From: Streptomyces kaniharaensis
GTDB lineage: Bacteria > Actinomycetota > Actinomycetes > Streptomycetales > Streptomycetaceae
Assembly: GCF_009569385.1 (NCBI RefSeq)
Contig: NZ_WBOF01000001.1
Coordinates: 186,001-250,000 of the forward strand
Direction of reading: 5' to 3'
Length of the DNA: 64,000 nt
The stretch's first letter is position 1. Each line of letters starts with the position of its first letter. Shown one piece after another: positions 7,385 through 15,456 of the stretch. The translations under genes and the position numbers were made by a program. The notes below the pieces were generated by a model. The model did no database searches. It was given only the letters and a program-made list of their open reading frames with translations, and was not told the origin of the DNA.

Positions 7385-8935
7385 ATGGCGCTGCGGCACC
7401 TGGCCCTGACCTCCCGCGCCGTCGCGGCCGAGCCCGGCCGGCGGGCCAAGATCGCGCTGCTCGCCGACTGCCTGCGCGAGCTGGGCCCGACCGAGGCCCC
7501 GGCGGCGGTGGCCCTGCTGTCGGGCGAGTCGCAGCGGCTGCGCACCGGGATCGGCCCGGCGAGCCTGCGCGACCTGCCGCCGCCCGCCGCCGAGCCCGTC
7601 GAACGCCCGCTCGGAGTCCGGGAGGCGGAGCGGGAGCTGGAACGGATCGCCGAGGTGCACGGCGCCGGGGCACAGGCCGAGCGGCGGCGGCTGCTCACCG
7701 GGCTGTTCGCCCGGGCGACCGGCGTCGAGCAGGCGTTCCTGCGGGCCGTGCTGGTCGGCGAGCTGCGCCAGGGCGCACTGGACGCGGTGGTCGCCGACGC
7801 CGTCGCGCACGCGGCCGGGGTGCCGGCGGCGGCGGTGCGCCGGGCGCTGATGTTCCGCGGCTCGGCCCGCGCGGTGGCCGAGGCGGCGCTCACCGGCGGG
7901 GTCCCGGCGCTGGCCGCGTTCCGGCTGGAGGTGGGCCGCGCCGTCCGGCCGATGCTGGCCGCCGCCGCGCCCGACGTGGCCTCGGCACTGGAGCGCACCG
8001 GCCCGGCAGCGCTGGAGTGGAAGCTCGACGGCATCCGCGTCCAGGTGCACCGGGACGGCCAGGACGTCGCGGTGTTCACCCGGAGCCTGGACGACATCAC
8101 CGCGCGCGTCCCCGAGGTCGCCGAGGCGGCACTCGCGCTGCCGCTGCGCTCGGCGGTGCTGGACGGCGAGGCGATCGCATTCGGAGCCGACGGCCGCCCG
8201 CGCCCCTTCCAGGAGACCGCCGCCCGCACCGCCTCCCGGCGGGACCCGGCCCGGCTGCGCGCCGAAGTCCCCCTCAACGCCTACTTCTTCGACCTGCTGC
8301 ACCGGGACGGCGAGGACCTCGTGGACCGCCCCGGCCGGGAACGCTGGGCAGCGCTGGCCGACGCGGTGCCACCCGGCCTGCGGGTGGCGCACACCGAGAC
8401 CGGGGACCGCGACGAGGCGCTGGCCTTCTTCCGCGAGACGCTGGCGCTCGGCCACGAGGGCGTGCTCGTCAAGGACCCGGCGGCCGGGTACGGGGCCGGG
8501 CGGCGCGGCGCCGGCTGGATCAAGGTGAAGCCCCGCCACACCCTGGACCTGGTGGTGCTGGCCGCCGAGTGGGGCAGCGGCCGGCGGCGCGGATACCTCA
8601 GCAACCTGCACCTGGGCGCCCGGGCGGCCGGCGAGCCCGGGCTCGGCCCGTGGGTGATGCTCGGCAAGACCTTCAAGGGCCTCACCGACGAGACGCTCGC
8701 CTGGCAGACCGCCGAACTCCTCGCCCGGGAGACCGGCCGGGACTCCTGGACCGTGCGGGTACGGCCGGAACTCGTCGTCGAGATCGCCTTCGACGGCGTC
8801 CAGCGCAGCCCCCGCTACCCGGCCGGGCTGGCGCTGCGCTTCGCCCGGGTGGTGCGCTACCGGCCGGACAAGAACGCCGCCGAGGCCGACACCGTCGCCG
8901 CCGTCCGGGAGATCGCCGCCGCCGAGGGTCTGTGA
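7385..8935 (+). CDS. ATP-dependent DNA ligase
   Basis: A 516-aa protein with GAGGAG upstream of ATG 7385. The adenylation motif EWKLDGIRVQ carries the nucleophilic Lys at residue 213. Further nucleotidyltransferase motifs follow: VLDGEAIAF (motif III), HEGVLVKDP (motif IV) and GWIKVKP (motif V). An N-terminal DNA-binding domain (residues 1-200) and a C-terminal OB domain complete the LigB-type layout of about 510 residues found in actinobacteria. It is an accessory, non-replicative ligase alongside the NAD-dependent LigA and probably works in repair. It is monocistronic and divergent from the GNAT gene. Confidence 0.93.
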   Translation: MALRHLALTSRAVAAEPGRRAKIALLADCLRELGPTEAPAAVALLSGESQRLRTGIGPASLRDLPPPAAEPVERPLGVREAERELERIAEVHGAGAQAERRRLLTGLFARATGVEQAFLRAVLVGELRQGALDAVVADAVAHAAGVPAAAVRRALMFRGSARAVAEAALTGGVPALAAFRLEVGRAVRPMLAAAAPDVASALERTGPAALEWKLDGIRVQVHRDGQDVAVFTRSLDDITARVPEVAEAALALPLRSAVLDGEAIAFGADGRPRPFQETAARTASRRDPARLRAEVPLNAYFFDLLHRDGEDLVDRPGRERWAALADAVPPGLRVAHTETGDRDEALAFFRETLALGHEGVLVKDPAAGYGAGRRGAGWIKVKPRHTLDLVVLAAEWGSGRRRGYLSNLHLGARAAGEPGLGPWVMLGKTFKGLTDETLAWQTAELLARETGRDSWTVRVRPELVVEIAFDGVQRSPRYPAGLALRFARVVRYRPDKNAAEADTVAAVREIAAAEGL

Positions 8936-8946
8936 GCCGAGCCTTC

Positions 8947-8967
8947 TTGACGAGCTGATGTCAGCTC
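8947..8967. promoter_or_regulatory. Dyad GAGCTGA-TG-TCAGCTC after the ligase gene
   Basis: A perfect 7-bp dyad at 8952-8967 overlaps a TTGACG hexamer (8947-8952). The 2-nt centre is too tight for a full terminator loop, so an operator in a promoter is equally possible. The remaining 160 bp before the ferredoxin gene shows no coding feature. A TTGACA at 9075-9080 is present, but I could not pair it with a convincing -10. Confidence 0.3.
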
Positions 8968-9132
8968 AAACCTCTTACACCCGAAGGTGGTTGCCGCGAC
9001 GCAGCGAATCGGCCAATCTACGCAATCCCGTCAACGCACCCTCCGTATGCGGCGAAACGCCGGTTAGGTTGGCATTGACAACGAGAGGTGTCGCCGGAGG
9101 ATCCGGCGCCCCACTGGTGAGAGGTGCCGCCC

Positions 9133-9369
9133 ATGCAGGTGAGCGTCGACCGGGACCGCTGTTGCAGCTCCGGCCTGTGTGCCACGAACGCTCCGGAGAT
9201 CTTCGACCAGGACGACCGGGACAGCCTGGTGAGACTCCGTCAGACCGTGTTCCTTCCAAGCCAGTTCGCCGATCTGAGACTCGCCGCCGAGCTCTGCCCG
9301 AGCGGCGCGATCACCGTCACCGAGGACATCGGGACCACCCCCACCCAGGAGACCGACACCGCCCGCTGA
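9133..9369 (+). CDS. [3Fe-4S] ferredoxin, P450 redox partner
   Basis: A 78-aa protein; ATG 9133 has GAGAGG about 9 nt upstream. The first cluster ligands are in DRDRCCSSGLC (Cys-x5-Cys) and the last in CPSGAITV, matching the small single-cluster ferredoxins that feed electrons to streptomycete P450s. The middle ligand position of a [4Fe-4S] cluster is not Cys, consistent with a 3Fe-4S centre. The stop at 9369 is 21 nt before the P450 start, so the two form a transcription unit and most likely a redox pair. No ferredoxin reductase is adjacent. Confidence 0.9.
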   Translation: MQVSVDRDRCCSSGLCATNAPEIFDQDDRDSLVRLRQTVFLPSQFADLRLAAELCPSGAITVTEDIGTTPTQETDTAR

Positions 9370-9390
9370 CGACGCGAGGAGAACCCCACC

Positions 9391-10605
9391 TTGACGAGCA
9401 CGCCCACCGCCCCCGCCGTCCCGCTGCCCGCCCCGCACGACATGCGCTGCCCGTTCAGCCCGCCGCCCGCCTACACCGAGGCCGCGCGCACGTCCTCCGT
9501 CACCCGCGCCGAACTGCCGGACGGCTCGCCCTGCTGGCTGGTGACCGGCTACCCCGAGGTGCGCACCGTGCTGTCCGACCGCCGGTTCAGCGCCGACGCC
9601 CGCCACCCCGCCTTCCCGCTCTTCACGCCCGGCCGGCGCGAGCTCTTCGCCAGGAACCCGAGCTTCATCCGGCTCGACGACCCCGAGCACGCCCGGCTGC
9701 GCCGCATGGTCACCGGGGACTTCCTGGTCAAGCGGGTCGAGGCGATGCGCCCCGGCATCCAGCAGATCGTGGACGACGCCCTCGACCGGATGACCGACGG
9801 CACCACCGAGGCCGACCTGGTCGCCGCCTTCGCGCTGCCCGTCCCGTCACTGGTGATCTGCCTGCTGCTCGGCGTCCCGTACGAGGACCGGGAGATGTTC
9901 CAGCGCCTCAGCCGGACACTGCTCAACAACACCAGCGGGGTCGACGAGGTCGCCAAGGCCCAGCAGGAGCTCCAGGACTACCTCGGCGGGCTCGCCGCCC
10001 ACAAGAAGGAGCACCCGGCCGAGGACATCCTGAGCCGGCTCGCCGCCCGCGACGACCTCACGCTGCAGGAGATCGCCTCGACCGGCATCCTGCTGCTGAT
10101 CGCCGGGCACGAGACCACCGCCAACATGATCGGGCTCTCCACCGTCCTGCTGCTCGACCGGCCCGACCAGGTCGCGAAGCTCGCCGACCCGGCCGCGCTG
10201 CCCGGCGCGGTCGAGGAGCTGCTGCGCCACACCACCATCGTCCAGACCGGCCTCCCCCGGGTGGCGGTCGAGGACGTCGAGCTGGAGGGCACCCTGATCA
10301 GGGCCGGGGAGGGGGTCTTCGCAATGCTTTCCACCGCCAACCGGGACGAGCGGATGTTCGGCGCCGACGGCCGGCTGCCCGCCGACGAGGTCGACCTCGA
10401 CCGGGACGCCCGGCGCCACCTCGCCTTCGGCTTCGGCGTGCACCAGTGCCTCGGCCAGCCGCTGGCCCGGGCCGAGCTGCAGATCGCCCTCGCCACCCTG
10501 TTCCGCCGGCTGCCCGGACTGCGGCTGGCCGCGCCCAGGAGCGAGCTGGTGTTCCGCGACGACACCGTCGTCTACGGACTGAAGTCACTGCCCGTCACCT
10601 GGTAA
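9391..10605 (+). CDS. Cytochrome P450 monooxygenase, CYP105-like
   Basis: A 404-aa protein with TTG start 9391 and GAGGAG 9 nt upstream. The I-helix oxygen-activation motif is AGHETTANM, the K-helix ExxR is EELLR, and the haem loop FGFGVHQCLG has the Cys thiolate ligand at residue 353. There is no membrane anchor, as expected for a soluble class I bacterial P450. CYP105-type enzymes hydroxylate diverse xenobiotics or secondary metabolites; the substrate cannot be predicted and no biosynthetic genes are nearby. It is coupled to the ferredoxin just upstream. Confidence 0.93.
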   Translation: MTSTPTAPAVPLPAPHDMRCPFSPPPAYTEAARTSSVTRAELPDGSPCWLVTGYPEVRTVLSDRRFSADARHPAFPLFTPGRRELFARNPSFIRLDDPEHARLRRMVTGDFLVKRVEAMRPGIQQIVDDALDRMTDGTTEADLVAAFALPVPSLVICLLLGVPYEDREMFQRLSRTLLNNTSGVDEVAKAQQELQDYLGGLAAHKKEHPAEDILSRLAARDDLTLQEIASTGILLLIAGHETTANMIGLSTVLLLDRPDQVAKLADPAALPGAVEELLRHTTIVQTGLPRVAVEDVELEGTLIRAGEGVFAMLSTANRDERMFGADGRLPADEVDLDRDARRHLAFGFGVHQCLGQPLARAELQIALATLFRRLPGLRLAAPRSELVFRDDTVVYGLKSLPVTW

Positions 10606-10739
10606 CGGTCGGGACGCGGGCCGGCGACCCGGCTGGCCACCGCGCCGGGCCGGGGGCAGGCTGGAAGGGCGAAGGACAGACCCGGCCTGCCGCGCCCCGC
10701 GCGGGCGCGCTCGGACCGGCCGAGGAGACGGAGCCCGCG

Positions 10740-10904
10740 ATGACCGACATGAGCGCACGGTCCGAGGTGAGCACCGAGAGCGACGAGGACGTCCGCGCCG
10801 CGGACCCGGAGGAGGGCATCACCTCGATGCAGAACCTGCACGCGCAGGACGAGTCCCGGGCAGAGGGCGAACCCATGCAGGACGAACCCGGCAAGAGCAA
10901 GTGA
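10740..10904 (+). CDS. Small acidic hypothetical protein
   Basis: A 54-aa protein, MTDMSARSEVSTESDEDVRA at the start and NLHAQDESRAEGE further on, strongly acidic and hydrophilic with no Cys, no signal and no membrane segment. GAGGAGACGGAG directly upstream is a strong ribosome site, which together with codon use supports translation. It follows the P450 gene by 134 bp and ends before a good terminator. Likely intrinsically disordered; no function is suggested. Confidence 0.6.
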   Translation: MTDMSARSEVSTESDEDVRAADPEEGITSMQNLHAQDESRAEGEPMQDEPGKSK

Positions 10905-10919
10905 CCGTCGGTACCCGAT

Positions 10920-10948
10920 GAGGCCGCCCGGAGGAGCCGGGCGGCCTC
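10920..10948. terminator. Hairpin terminator
   Basis: A perfect 12-bp stem (GAGGCCGCCCGG at 10920-10931 paired with 10937-10948) and a 5-nt loop lie 16 bp after the stop of the small acidic protein gene. Confidence 0.8.
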
Positions 10949-11005
10949 CGCTACCGCAGGCGTCGCCGCCCGACCGGCGGCGGACCGGCGGGGAAGGATA
11001 GGCGC

Positions 11006-11341
11006 ATGACCGAGCAGAATCAGGGCGGACGGCAGGCCCGACCGCCCGGGGACCCGCGCACGTCGTGGGCGACCTGGACCACGCAGTCGATCATCAGCGG
11101 GCCGGGCGGCGTCACCACCGCCGAGGTCGGCCCCATCTCCGGCGACCTCACCGTGCACACCACCTGGGTGGACGGCGAGGTCCGCCTGACCGTCCAGTAC
11201 ACCGGCGCGCTGGACTGGTACACGGTGTCCGGCAGCCCCGTCCCGGCGGCGGACGAGACCACCGCACGGGCGATCCACCAGGCGATGGTGAACGGCGTCA
11301 AGACCGGCCGCGGCGCCTCCGCACCTTCGGTGGAAGGCTGA
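11006..11341 (+). CDS. Conserved hypothetical protein (streptomycete)
   Basis: A 111-aa soluble protein with GGAAGGATA upstream of ATG 11006. The core is strand-rich (GDLTVHTTWVDGEVRLTVQY, then WYTVSG), with a C-terminal helix TARAIHQAMVNGV. There is no signal peptide or membrane helix. I do not recognise a named domain. Its last 44 bp overlap the 3' end of the convergent EcsC-like gene, so the two transcripts would be antisense there. Confidence 0.65.
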   Translation: MTEQNQGGRQARPPGDPRTSWATWTTQSIISGPGGVTTAEVGPISGDLTVHTTWVDGEVRLTVQYTGALDWYTVSGSPVPAADETTARAIHQAMVNGVKTGRGASAPSVEG

Positions 11342-12275
11342 CGGCGCCGGAGGGCCCGGTGAACGGCTCCTCGGTGGAGGGCTCCTCGCCTGAGGGTTCG
11401 AGGACCTCGCCCACGACCGCCGGCGCCGCCGCGGCCCAGTAGGCGGGGTCCGCCGGGCGGCGCCGGCGCAGGTCCTTGCGGACCGCGCGGGCCAGCCTGC
11501 CGGTGTCGCGCCGGTTGAGCGTGGCGCCGACGCCCGCGCCCACCAGCAGCGGGGTGACCGAGGGCAGGCGGCGCAGCGAACTGCGGGTGAGCCGGCGGCG
11601 GACCTGCCGGCGCGCCCGCGCGCCGAGCAGCAGCGCGGCAAGGCCGGCGGGGCGGGCCAGCAGGGTGGCGTCGACGTTGTCGATGCCGTCGATGCCCCGG
11701 CGGTCGGCCCAGGCGCCGAGGTAGGCGGTGGCCCGCTGGGTGGCGCTCCCGGCGGCCGGGATGCCGTAGACCTCGTGCAGCTCGGCGATCAGCTTGATCT
11801 CCACGGCCGCCACCGCGAGCGTCTCGGCCGCGATCTCCACCGGCATCGCGGGCGGCACCGGCAGCATCGCCGCCGCACCGACGCCCGCGCCGAGCGCGGC
11901 GGAGGCCCGGGTCGCGCCGGCGACCAGCCGGTCAGCCAGCTGCTCGGGCTCGGCGGCACCGGGGTGCTGGGCGCGCAGCGCGGCGAGGCCGCGGACCGGG
12001 ATCCGCGGGGCGGCCTGCACCAGCTGCTCGGTGAGCGCGCGGCCGCCGTACACGGCGCCCTTCGCGGCGGCCCGGCCGCCGGTGCCGAGCCGCCGCGCCG
12101 TGCTCGCGACCAGGGCCCGGCCGCGACCGCGCTCGGCGCGGTACTCGGCGGCCTCGCGCTCGCCGGTGGGCCGCTCGGCCTCCTCCACCAGGTCGGCGAG
12201 CTGTTCGGCCAGGCGCTCGGGATTGGGGTTGATCTCCGGGCGCCCGTGGCGTCTGGGTTTGCGGAAGATTGCCAC
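11298..12275 (-). CDS. EcsC-like membrane-associated protein
   Basis: A 325-aa protein from GTG 12275. Two features recall the EcsC family: a hydrophobic Ala/Pro run (GAAAMLPVPPAMPVEI) followed by AAVEIKLIAELHEVYGI, and a late PLLVGAGVGATLNRRDTGRL. EcsC was named from an ABC-transporter operon but has no established activity. The N-terminus is charged (MAIFRKPRRHGR) and the C-terminal tail is acidic then Arg-rich. Domain assignment is by pattern only. It could alternatively be described simply as a conserved actinobacterial membrane protein. Confidence 0.6.
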   Translation of the reverse strand: MAIFRKPRRHGRPEINPNPERLAEQLADLVEEAERPTGEREAAEYRAERGRGRALVASTARRLGTGGRAAAKGAVYGGRALTEQLVQAAPRIPVRGLAALRAQHPGAAEPEQLADRLVAGATRASAALGAGVGAAAMLPVPPAMPVEIAAETLAVAAVEIKLIAELHEVYGIPAAGSATQRATAYLGAWADRRGIDGIDNVDATLLARPAGLAALLLGARARRQVRRRLTRSSLRRLPSVTPLLVGAGVGATLNRRDTGRLARAVRKDLRRRRPADPAYWAAAAPAVVGEVLEPSGEEPSTEEPFTGPSGAVSLPPKVRRRRGRS

Positions 12276-12315
12276 AAACGTCCGGTACCCGGTCCGGACG
12301 GGCGCTAGACGGGTG

Positions 12316-12615
12316 CTAGTCGGTGAGCTGCCGGTCGGTGATCTCGACTCCGCGCCAGAACGCCACTCGGCCGCGCACGTGCTCGGCCTCGGGCTTCGGG
12401 TCGTCGTAGTACCAGGCCGCGTCGGGGTTGGTCTGCCCGTTCACGTGCAGCGTGTAGTAGGAGGCCGTGCCCTTCCAGCCGCAGACGGTCGTGGTGTCGG
12501 ACGGGCGCAGGTACTCGCCGCGCACCGAGTCCGCCGGGAAGTAGTGGTTGCCCTCGACGACGGTGGTGTCATCGCTCTCGGCGATGACCGTGCCCTGCCA
12601 GCTCGCTGTGGTCAT
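12316..12615 (-). CDS. DUF427 domain protein
   Basis: A 99-aa protein beginning MTTASWQGTVIAESDDTTVV. It has the DUF427 core: VVEGNHYFPADSVRGEYLRP, then CGWKGTASYYTLHVNG and AAWYYDDPKPEA, ending with GRVAFWRGVEI. This is a small beta-rich domain common in actinobacteria and cyanobacteria with no established biochemical role. The full family length is present. It lies 40 bp upstream (in transcription order) of the EcsC-like gene in the same orientation. Confidence 0.88.
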   Translation of the reverse strand: MTTASWQGTVIAESDDTTVVEGNHYFPADSVRGEYLRPSDTTTVCGWKGTASYYTLHVNGQTNPDAAWYYDDPKPEAEHVRGRVAFWRGVEITDRQLTD

Positions 12616-12673
12616 GCCCCGATTCTCGGGGGCGCGGCCGGCTCGGGGGAAGTGCCCGGCAGGGGCGGCAGCC

Positions 12674-12910
12674 TCAGGGAAGCGGCTGGGCGTGCACCGG
12701 GTAGTTCGGTGTCTGGTGGCCGCCGGTGGCCAGCATCCGGACCTCGCCGGCGTCGCTGATCTCGGCCCGGACGATACCGCTGTCGTCCTCGTACACCGGG
12801 TGGCCGCCGGGACCGGTCGTGCTGGTGCGGGTGACCACGACGACGTCCTGCGGCGCGTGGGCGCCGGGAGTCCCGGGGAAGGTGAGCGCGTAACGGTTGG
12901 GCGGGTTCAT
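12674..12910 (-). CDS. Small conserved protein, DUF6296-like
   Basis: A 78-aa protein, MNPPNRYALTFPGTPGAHAP at the start and GHPVYEDDSGIVRAEISDAG in the middle. The pattern matches a small family frequent in Kitasatospora and Streptomyces that I believe is DUF6296. ATG 12910 is chosen because GGAGG is 6 nt upstream; a GTG lies immediately before it at 12913. There is no signal peptide, no Cys and no known function. Confidence 0.65.
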   Translation of the reverse strand: MNPPNRYALTFPGTPGAHAPQDVVVVTRTSTTGPGGHPVYEDDSGIVRAEISDAGEVRMLATGGHQTPNYPVHAQPLP

Positions 12911-12958
12911 CACCGACCTCCTGGTCCCTGCCTGCGGCCCGACCGGATGGCGGCGGGC

Positions 12959-13195
12959 CTACGCCGTGGCCTCTGCGACACGGGCGGGTGCACCGCGGAC
13001 CTCCAGTTCGGCGAGCAGCCGGGCGGTCGCCTCGGCGACGGCGTCCACGGCCCGGTCGAAGGCCTCGCGGTTGTGCGCGGCCGGGGCGCGGAAGCCGGAC
13101 ACCTTCCGGACGTACTGCAGCGCGGCTGCGCGGAAGTCATCCTCGTCGGCGTCGAGGGTCACGGGCGGGCGCAGCGTCTTGATGTTGCGGCACAT
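12959..13195 (-). CDS. DUF2277 family protein
   Basis: A 78-aa protein starting MCRNIKTLRPPVTLDADEDD and continuing AALQYVRKVSGFRAP, the hallmark of DUF2277. The N-terminal MCRNI is nearly invariant in the family. The remainder is helical (NREAFDRAVDAVAEATARLL). Function is unknown; size and conserved Cys would fit a small DNA- or metal-binding protein, but that is speculation. A weak GGGGGC precedes the ATG. Confidence 0.88.
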   Translation of the reverse strand: MCRNIKTLRPPVTLDADEDDFRAAALQYVRKVSGFRAPAAHNREAFDRAVDAVAEATARLLAELEVRGAPARVAEATA

Positions 13196-13404
13196 GCCCC
13201 CAGTTTCGCGCGCGGACGGCCCACTGGCGAGCCACGGCCTTCGCCGCCCCGCCGTGAACCGCCCCACGGGCGCGTCATCCGGACGGACGGGAATGCCGGG
13301 CGAACGCATTCGCGGTGCTGGCATGGGCAGCCGACCGGCTTCGGCCGGAGGGCGCGCGCCCGTGCCGGTGCCGGTCGGCGAGCGCCCCGGGAGGCCGCAG
13401 CGCG

Positions 13405-13935
13405 CTAGCCGATGGGCTCGATGTCGCGGTGGGCGTCCGCCAGCAGCTGGTAGCCCGCGCCGTTGAGCTTGATCCCGGCGCGCTCGTCCTCGGACAGCTC
13501 CCGGCGGACCTTCGCCGGCACGCCCGCGACCAGCGAGCCGGGCGGGACCTGCATGCCCTGCGGCACGACGGCGCCCGCCGCGACCAGCGAACCGGCGCCG
13601 ATCCGGGCTCCGTTGAGCACCGTGGCGTTCATCCCGACCAGGGCGTCGTCCTCGACGGTGCAGCCGTGCAGCACCGCGTTGTGCCCGACCGAGATCCGCT
13701 CGCCGACCACCAACGGGAAGCCGGGGTCGGCGTGCAGGGTGCAGTTGTCCTGTATGTTGCTGGCCGCGCCGACCGTGATCGACTCGGCGTCGCCGCGCAG
13801 CACCGCGCCGTACCAGACGCTCGCCCCGGCGGCGACCGTCACGTCCCCCACCACGACGGCGCCCGGCGCGACGAAGGCGCCCGGGTCGACGGCGGGCACC
13901 TTGCCCCCGACTGCGGCGATCAGCGGCTCTGCCAT
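13405..13935 (-). CDS. Gamma-class carbonic anhydrase-like hexapeptide protein
   Basis: A 176-aa left-handed beta-helix protein with repeated hexapeptides (VAPGAVVVGDVTVAAGASVW). The His ligand positions of gamma carbonic anhydrases appear in NIQDNCTLHAD and VGHNAVLHGC. The protein resembles the short CaiE/YrdA/PaaY type, which binds metal but often lacks strong anhydrase activity. AGGAGG-type sequence lies 7-8 nt upstream of ATG 13935. It is not near CO2-fixing or Coenzyme A genes, so the role remains open. Confidence 0.9.
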   Translation of the reverse strand: MAEPLIAAVGGKVPAVDPGAFVAPGAVVVGDVTVAAGASVWYGAVLRGDAESITVGAASNIQDNCTLHADPGFPLVVGERISVGHNAVLHGCTVEDDALVGMNATVLNGARIGAGSLVAAGAVVPQGMQVPPGSLVAGVPAKVRRELSEDERAGIKLNGAGYQLLADAHRDIEPIG

Positions 13936-14022
13936 GTCTCGTCCTCCTGCTGACGGTCGGCTGTCATGTCGCCGGTCAGCGTAGGACGTCGGGGGCGCGG
14001 TGCGACGGGCAGGTCGGACGGG

Positions 14023-14589
14023 TCAGGCCGCCGGGGCCTTGGTGCGCAGGATCTCGATGAAGGCGCGCAGCCATGCCGGGTGGTCGGGCCAGGCGCGGGC
14101 CGAGACGACCGTTCCGTCGACGATCGCCTCCCCGTCGACGAACTCGGCGCCCGCCGCCTTCACGTCCGGGGCCAGGGCCGGGTAGGCGGAGCTTCGGCGT
14201 CCGGACAGGACGCCCGCGGCGGCGCTGATCAGCGGGCCGTGGCAGATCTGGGCGACCGGCTTGTCGTCCGCGAAGAAGTGCCGGACGATGCGCTGCACGT
14301 CCGGGTCGTTGCGCAGGTACTCGGGGGCGCGGCCGCCGGGGATCACGAGTGCCACGTAGTCGGCCGGGTCGACGTCGGCGAAGGCGAGGTCGGCGGGCCA
14401 GGTGTAGCCGGGCTTCTCGGTGTAGGTGTCGTAGCCGTCGGCGAAGTCGTGCACGACGAACTGGAGGCGCTTCTTCGTCGGCGCCGCGATGTCGACCTGG
14501 TAGCCCTCCTCGCGCAGCCGCTGGTAGGGGTAGAACACCTCCAGCGACTCGGCGGCGTCCCCGGTGACGAGCAGGATCTTCGATGTCAT
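14023..14589 (-). CDS. DJ-1/PfpI family protein
   Basis: A 188-aa protein, MTSKILLVTGDAAESLEVFY at the start. The nucleophile elbow reads VAQICHGPLI (Cys), with the nearby acidic residue in the N-terminal strand region and IPGGRAPEYLR before it. These are the DJ-1/PfpI superfamily motifs, covering deglycase, chaperone and protease-like proteins. ATG 14589 is chosen because GGAGG ends 10 nt upstream, whereas ATG 14598 directly touches that site. Activity cannot be assigned from sequence alone. Confidence 0.9.
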   Translation of the reverse strand: MTSKILLVTGDAAESLEVFYPYQRLREEGYQVDIAAPTKKRLQFVVHDFADGYDTYTEKPGYTWPADLAFADVDPADYVALVIPGGRAPEYLRNDPDVQRIVRHFFADDKPVAQICHGPLISAAAGVLSGRRSSAYPALAPDVKAAGAEFVDGEAIVDGTVVSARAWPDHPAWLRAFIEILRTKAPAA

Positions 14590-14832
14590 CGCCGACATCC
14601 CTCCATGTGATCGATCGTCGGACATGGTGCGAACGCGGATCGATGGCGATCTCGCCGGCGTCCGGTCGCGGGCCCGGTCCAACCTCCCGCACCCGCCGGG
14701 CCGTTCGCAACAGGGCGCACCGGGTGAGTCGCAGCGCGTGAGCGCTCTCGTGCGCCTGCAATGGGCCGTGCACGCCGGGTCGTCGTCGTCCTAGACTCCT
14801 GCTGCCCGCGATCGGCCGTCCGAAGGAGTCCC

Positions 14833-15381
14833 ATGCCGGACCGCACCACCTACCTCGTTCTGCCCGGTTACCAGAACTCGGGGCCCGAGCACTGGCAGAC
14901 CCGGTGGGAGGAGGCCGAGCCGGAGGCCTTCCGGCGGGTGCAGCAGGCCGACTGGGACCACCCGGAGCCCGCGGACTGGGTGGCCCGGGTCGACTCCGCG
15001 GTGGCCGAGGCCGCCGCCGAGGGGCCGGTGGTGCTGGTCGCGCACAGCCTCGGCTGCATCGCGGTGGCCCGATGGGTGGCCGGCGCGTCCGCCGAGCGGA
15101 CCGGCGCCGTCCGGGGCGCGCTGCTGGTCGCGCCCGCGGACATCGACACCGCCGACGTTCCGGAGCTCGTCGGCTTCCGCCCGGTGGCCCTGGCGGAGTT
15201 CCCGTTCCCGACGGTGGTCGTCTCCAGCACCGACGACCCGTGGGTGACCCCCGAGCGGGCCCGGCTGTTCGCCGAGTCCTGGGGTGCCCGGTACGTCGAG
15301 CCCGGCGCGTACGGGCACATCAACTCCGGCTCGGGGCTGGGAGACTGGCCGGAGGGCCGGAAGCTCCTCGCCGAGCTCTGA
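14833..15381 (+). CDS. RBBP9/YdeN family alpha/beta hydrolase
   Basis: A 182-aa protein with AAGGAG upstream of ATG 14833. The N-terminal strand and oxyanion region reads YLVLPGYQNSGPEHWQTRW, typical of RBBP9/YdeN. The nucleophile elbow is VAHSLGCIA (Ser), the Asp is in STDDPWV and the His in YGHINSGSGLGDW. Members are small serine hydrolases of uncertain substrate. The stop codon abuts a 12-bp tandem repeat, after which a membrane protein gene begins in the same reading frame. Confidence 0.92.
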   Translation: MPDRTTYLVLPGYQNSGPEHWQTRWEEAEPEAFRRVQQADWDHPEPADWVARVDSAVAEAAAEGPVVLVAHSLGCIAVARWVAGASAERTGAVRGALLVAPADIDTADVPELVGFRPVALAEFPFPTVVVSSTDDPWVTPERARLFAESWGARYVEPGAYGHINSGSGLGDWPEGRKLLAEL

Positions 15382-15440
15382 CACGTTCGACGACACGTTC
15401 GACGACGGGTTCGACGACACATTCGACAACGCCTTCGACC
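15381..15440 (+). repeat. Five tandem copies of a 12-bp repeat
   Basis: Five consecutive imperfect copies of ACACGTTCGACG at 15381, 15393, 15405, 15417 and 15429. Copies 1 and 2 are identical; copies 3-5 differ at 2 or 3 positions. The array starts at the last base of the hydrolase stop codon and ends 16 bp before the next ATG. There are no spacers between the copies. Confidence 0.85.
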
Positions 15441-15456
15441 GGGGGGACGACGGGGG

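Noticed and set aside
9075..9103. TTGACA as the ferredoxin/P450 promoter
   Set aside because: With 17-nt spacing the -10 position reads AGGATC, too poor a match to list as a promoter.
9133..10605. Ferredoxin and P450 as part of a secondary-metabolite cluster
   Set aside because: No polyketide, peptide synthetase, terpene or tailoring genes lie within several kb on either side.
15381..15440. Repeat array considered as a CRISPR
   Set aside because: Units are 12 bp, directly abutting with no spacers, and no cas genes are near.
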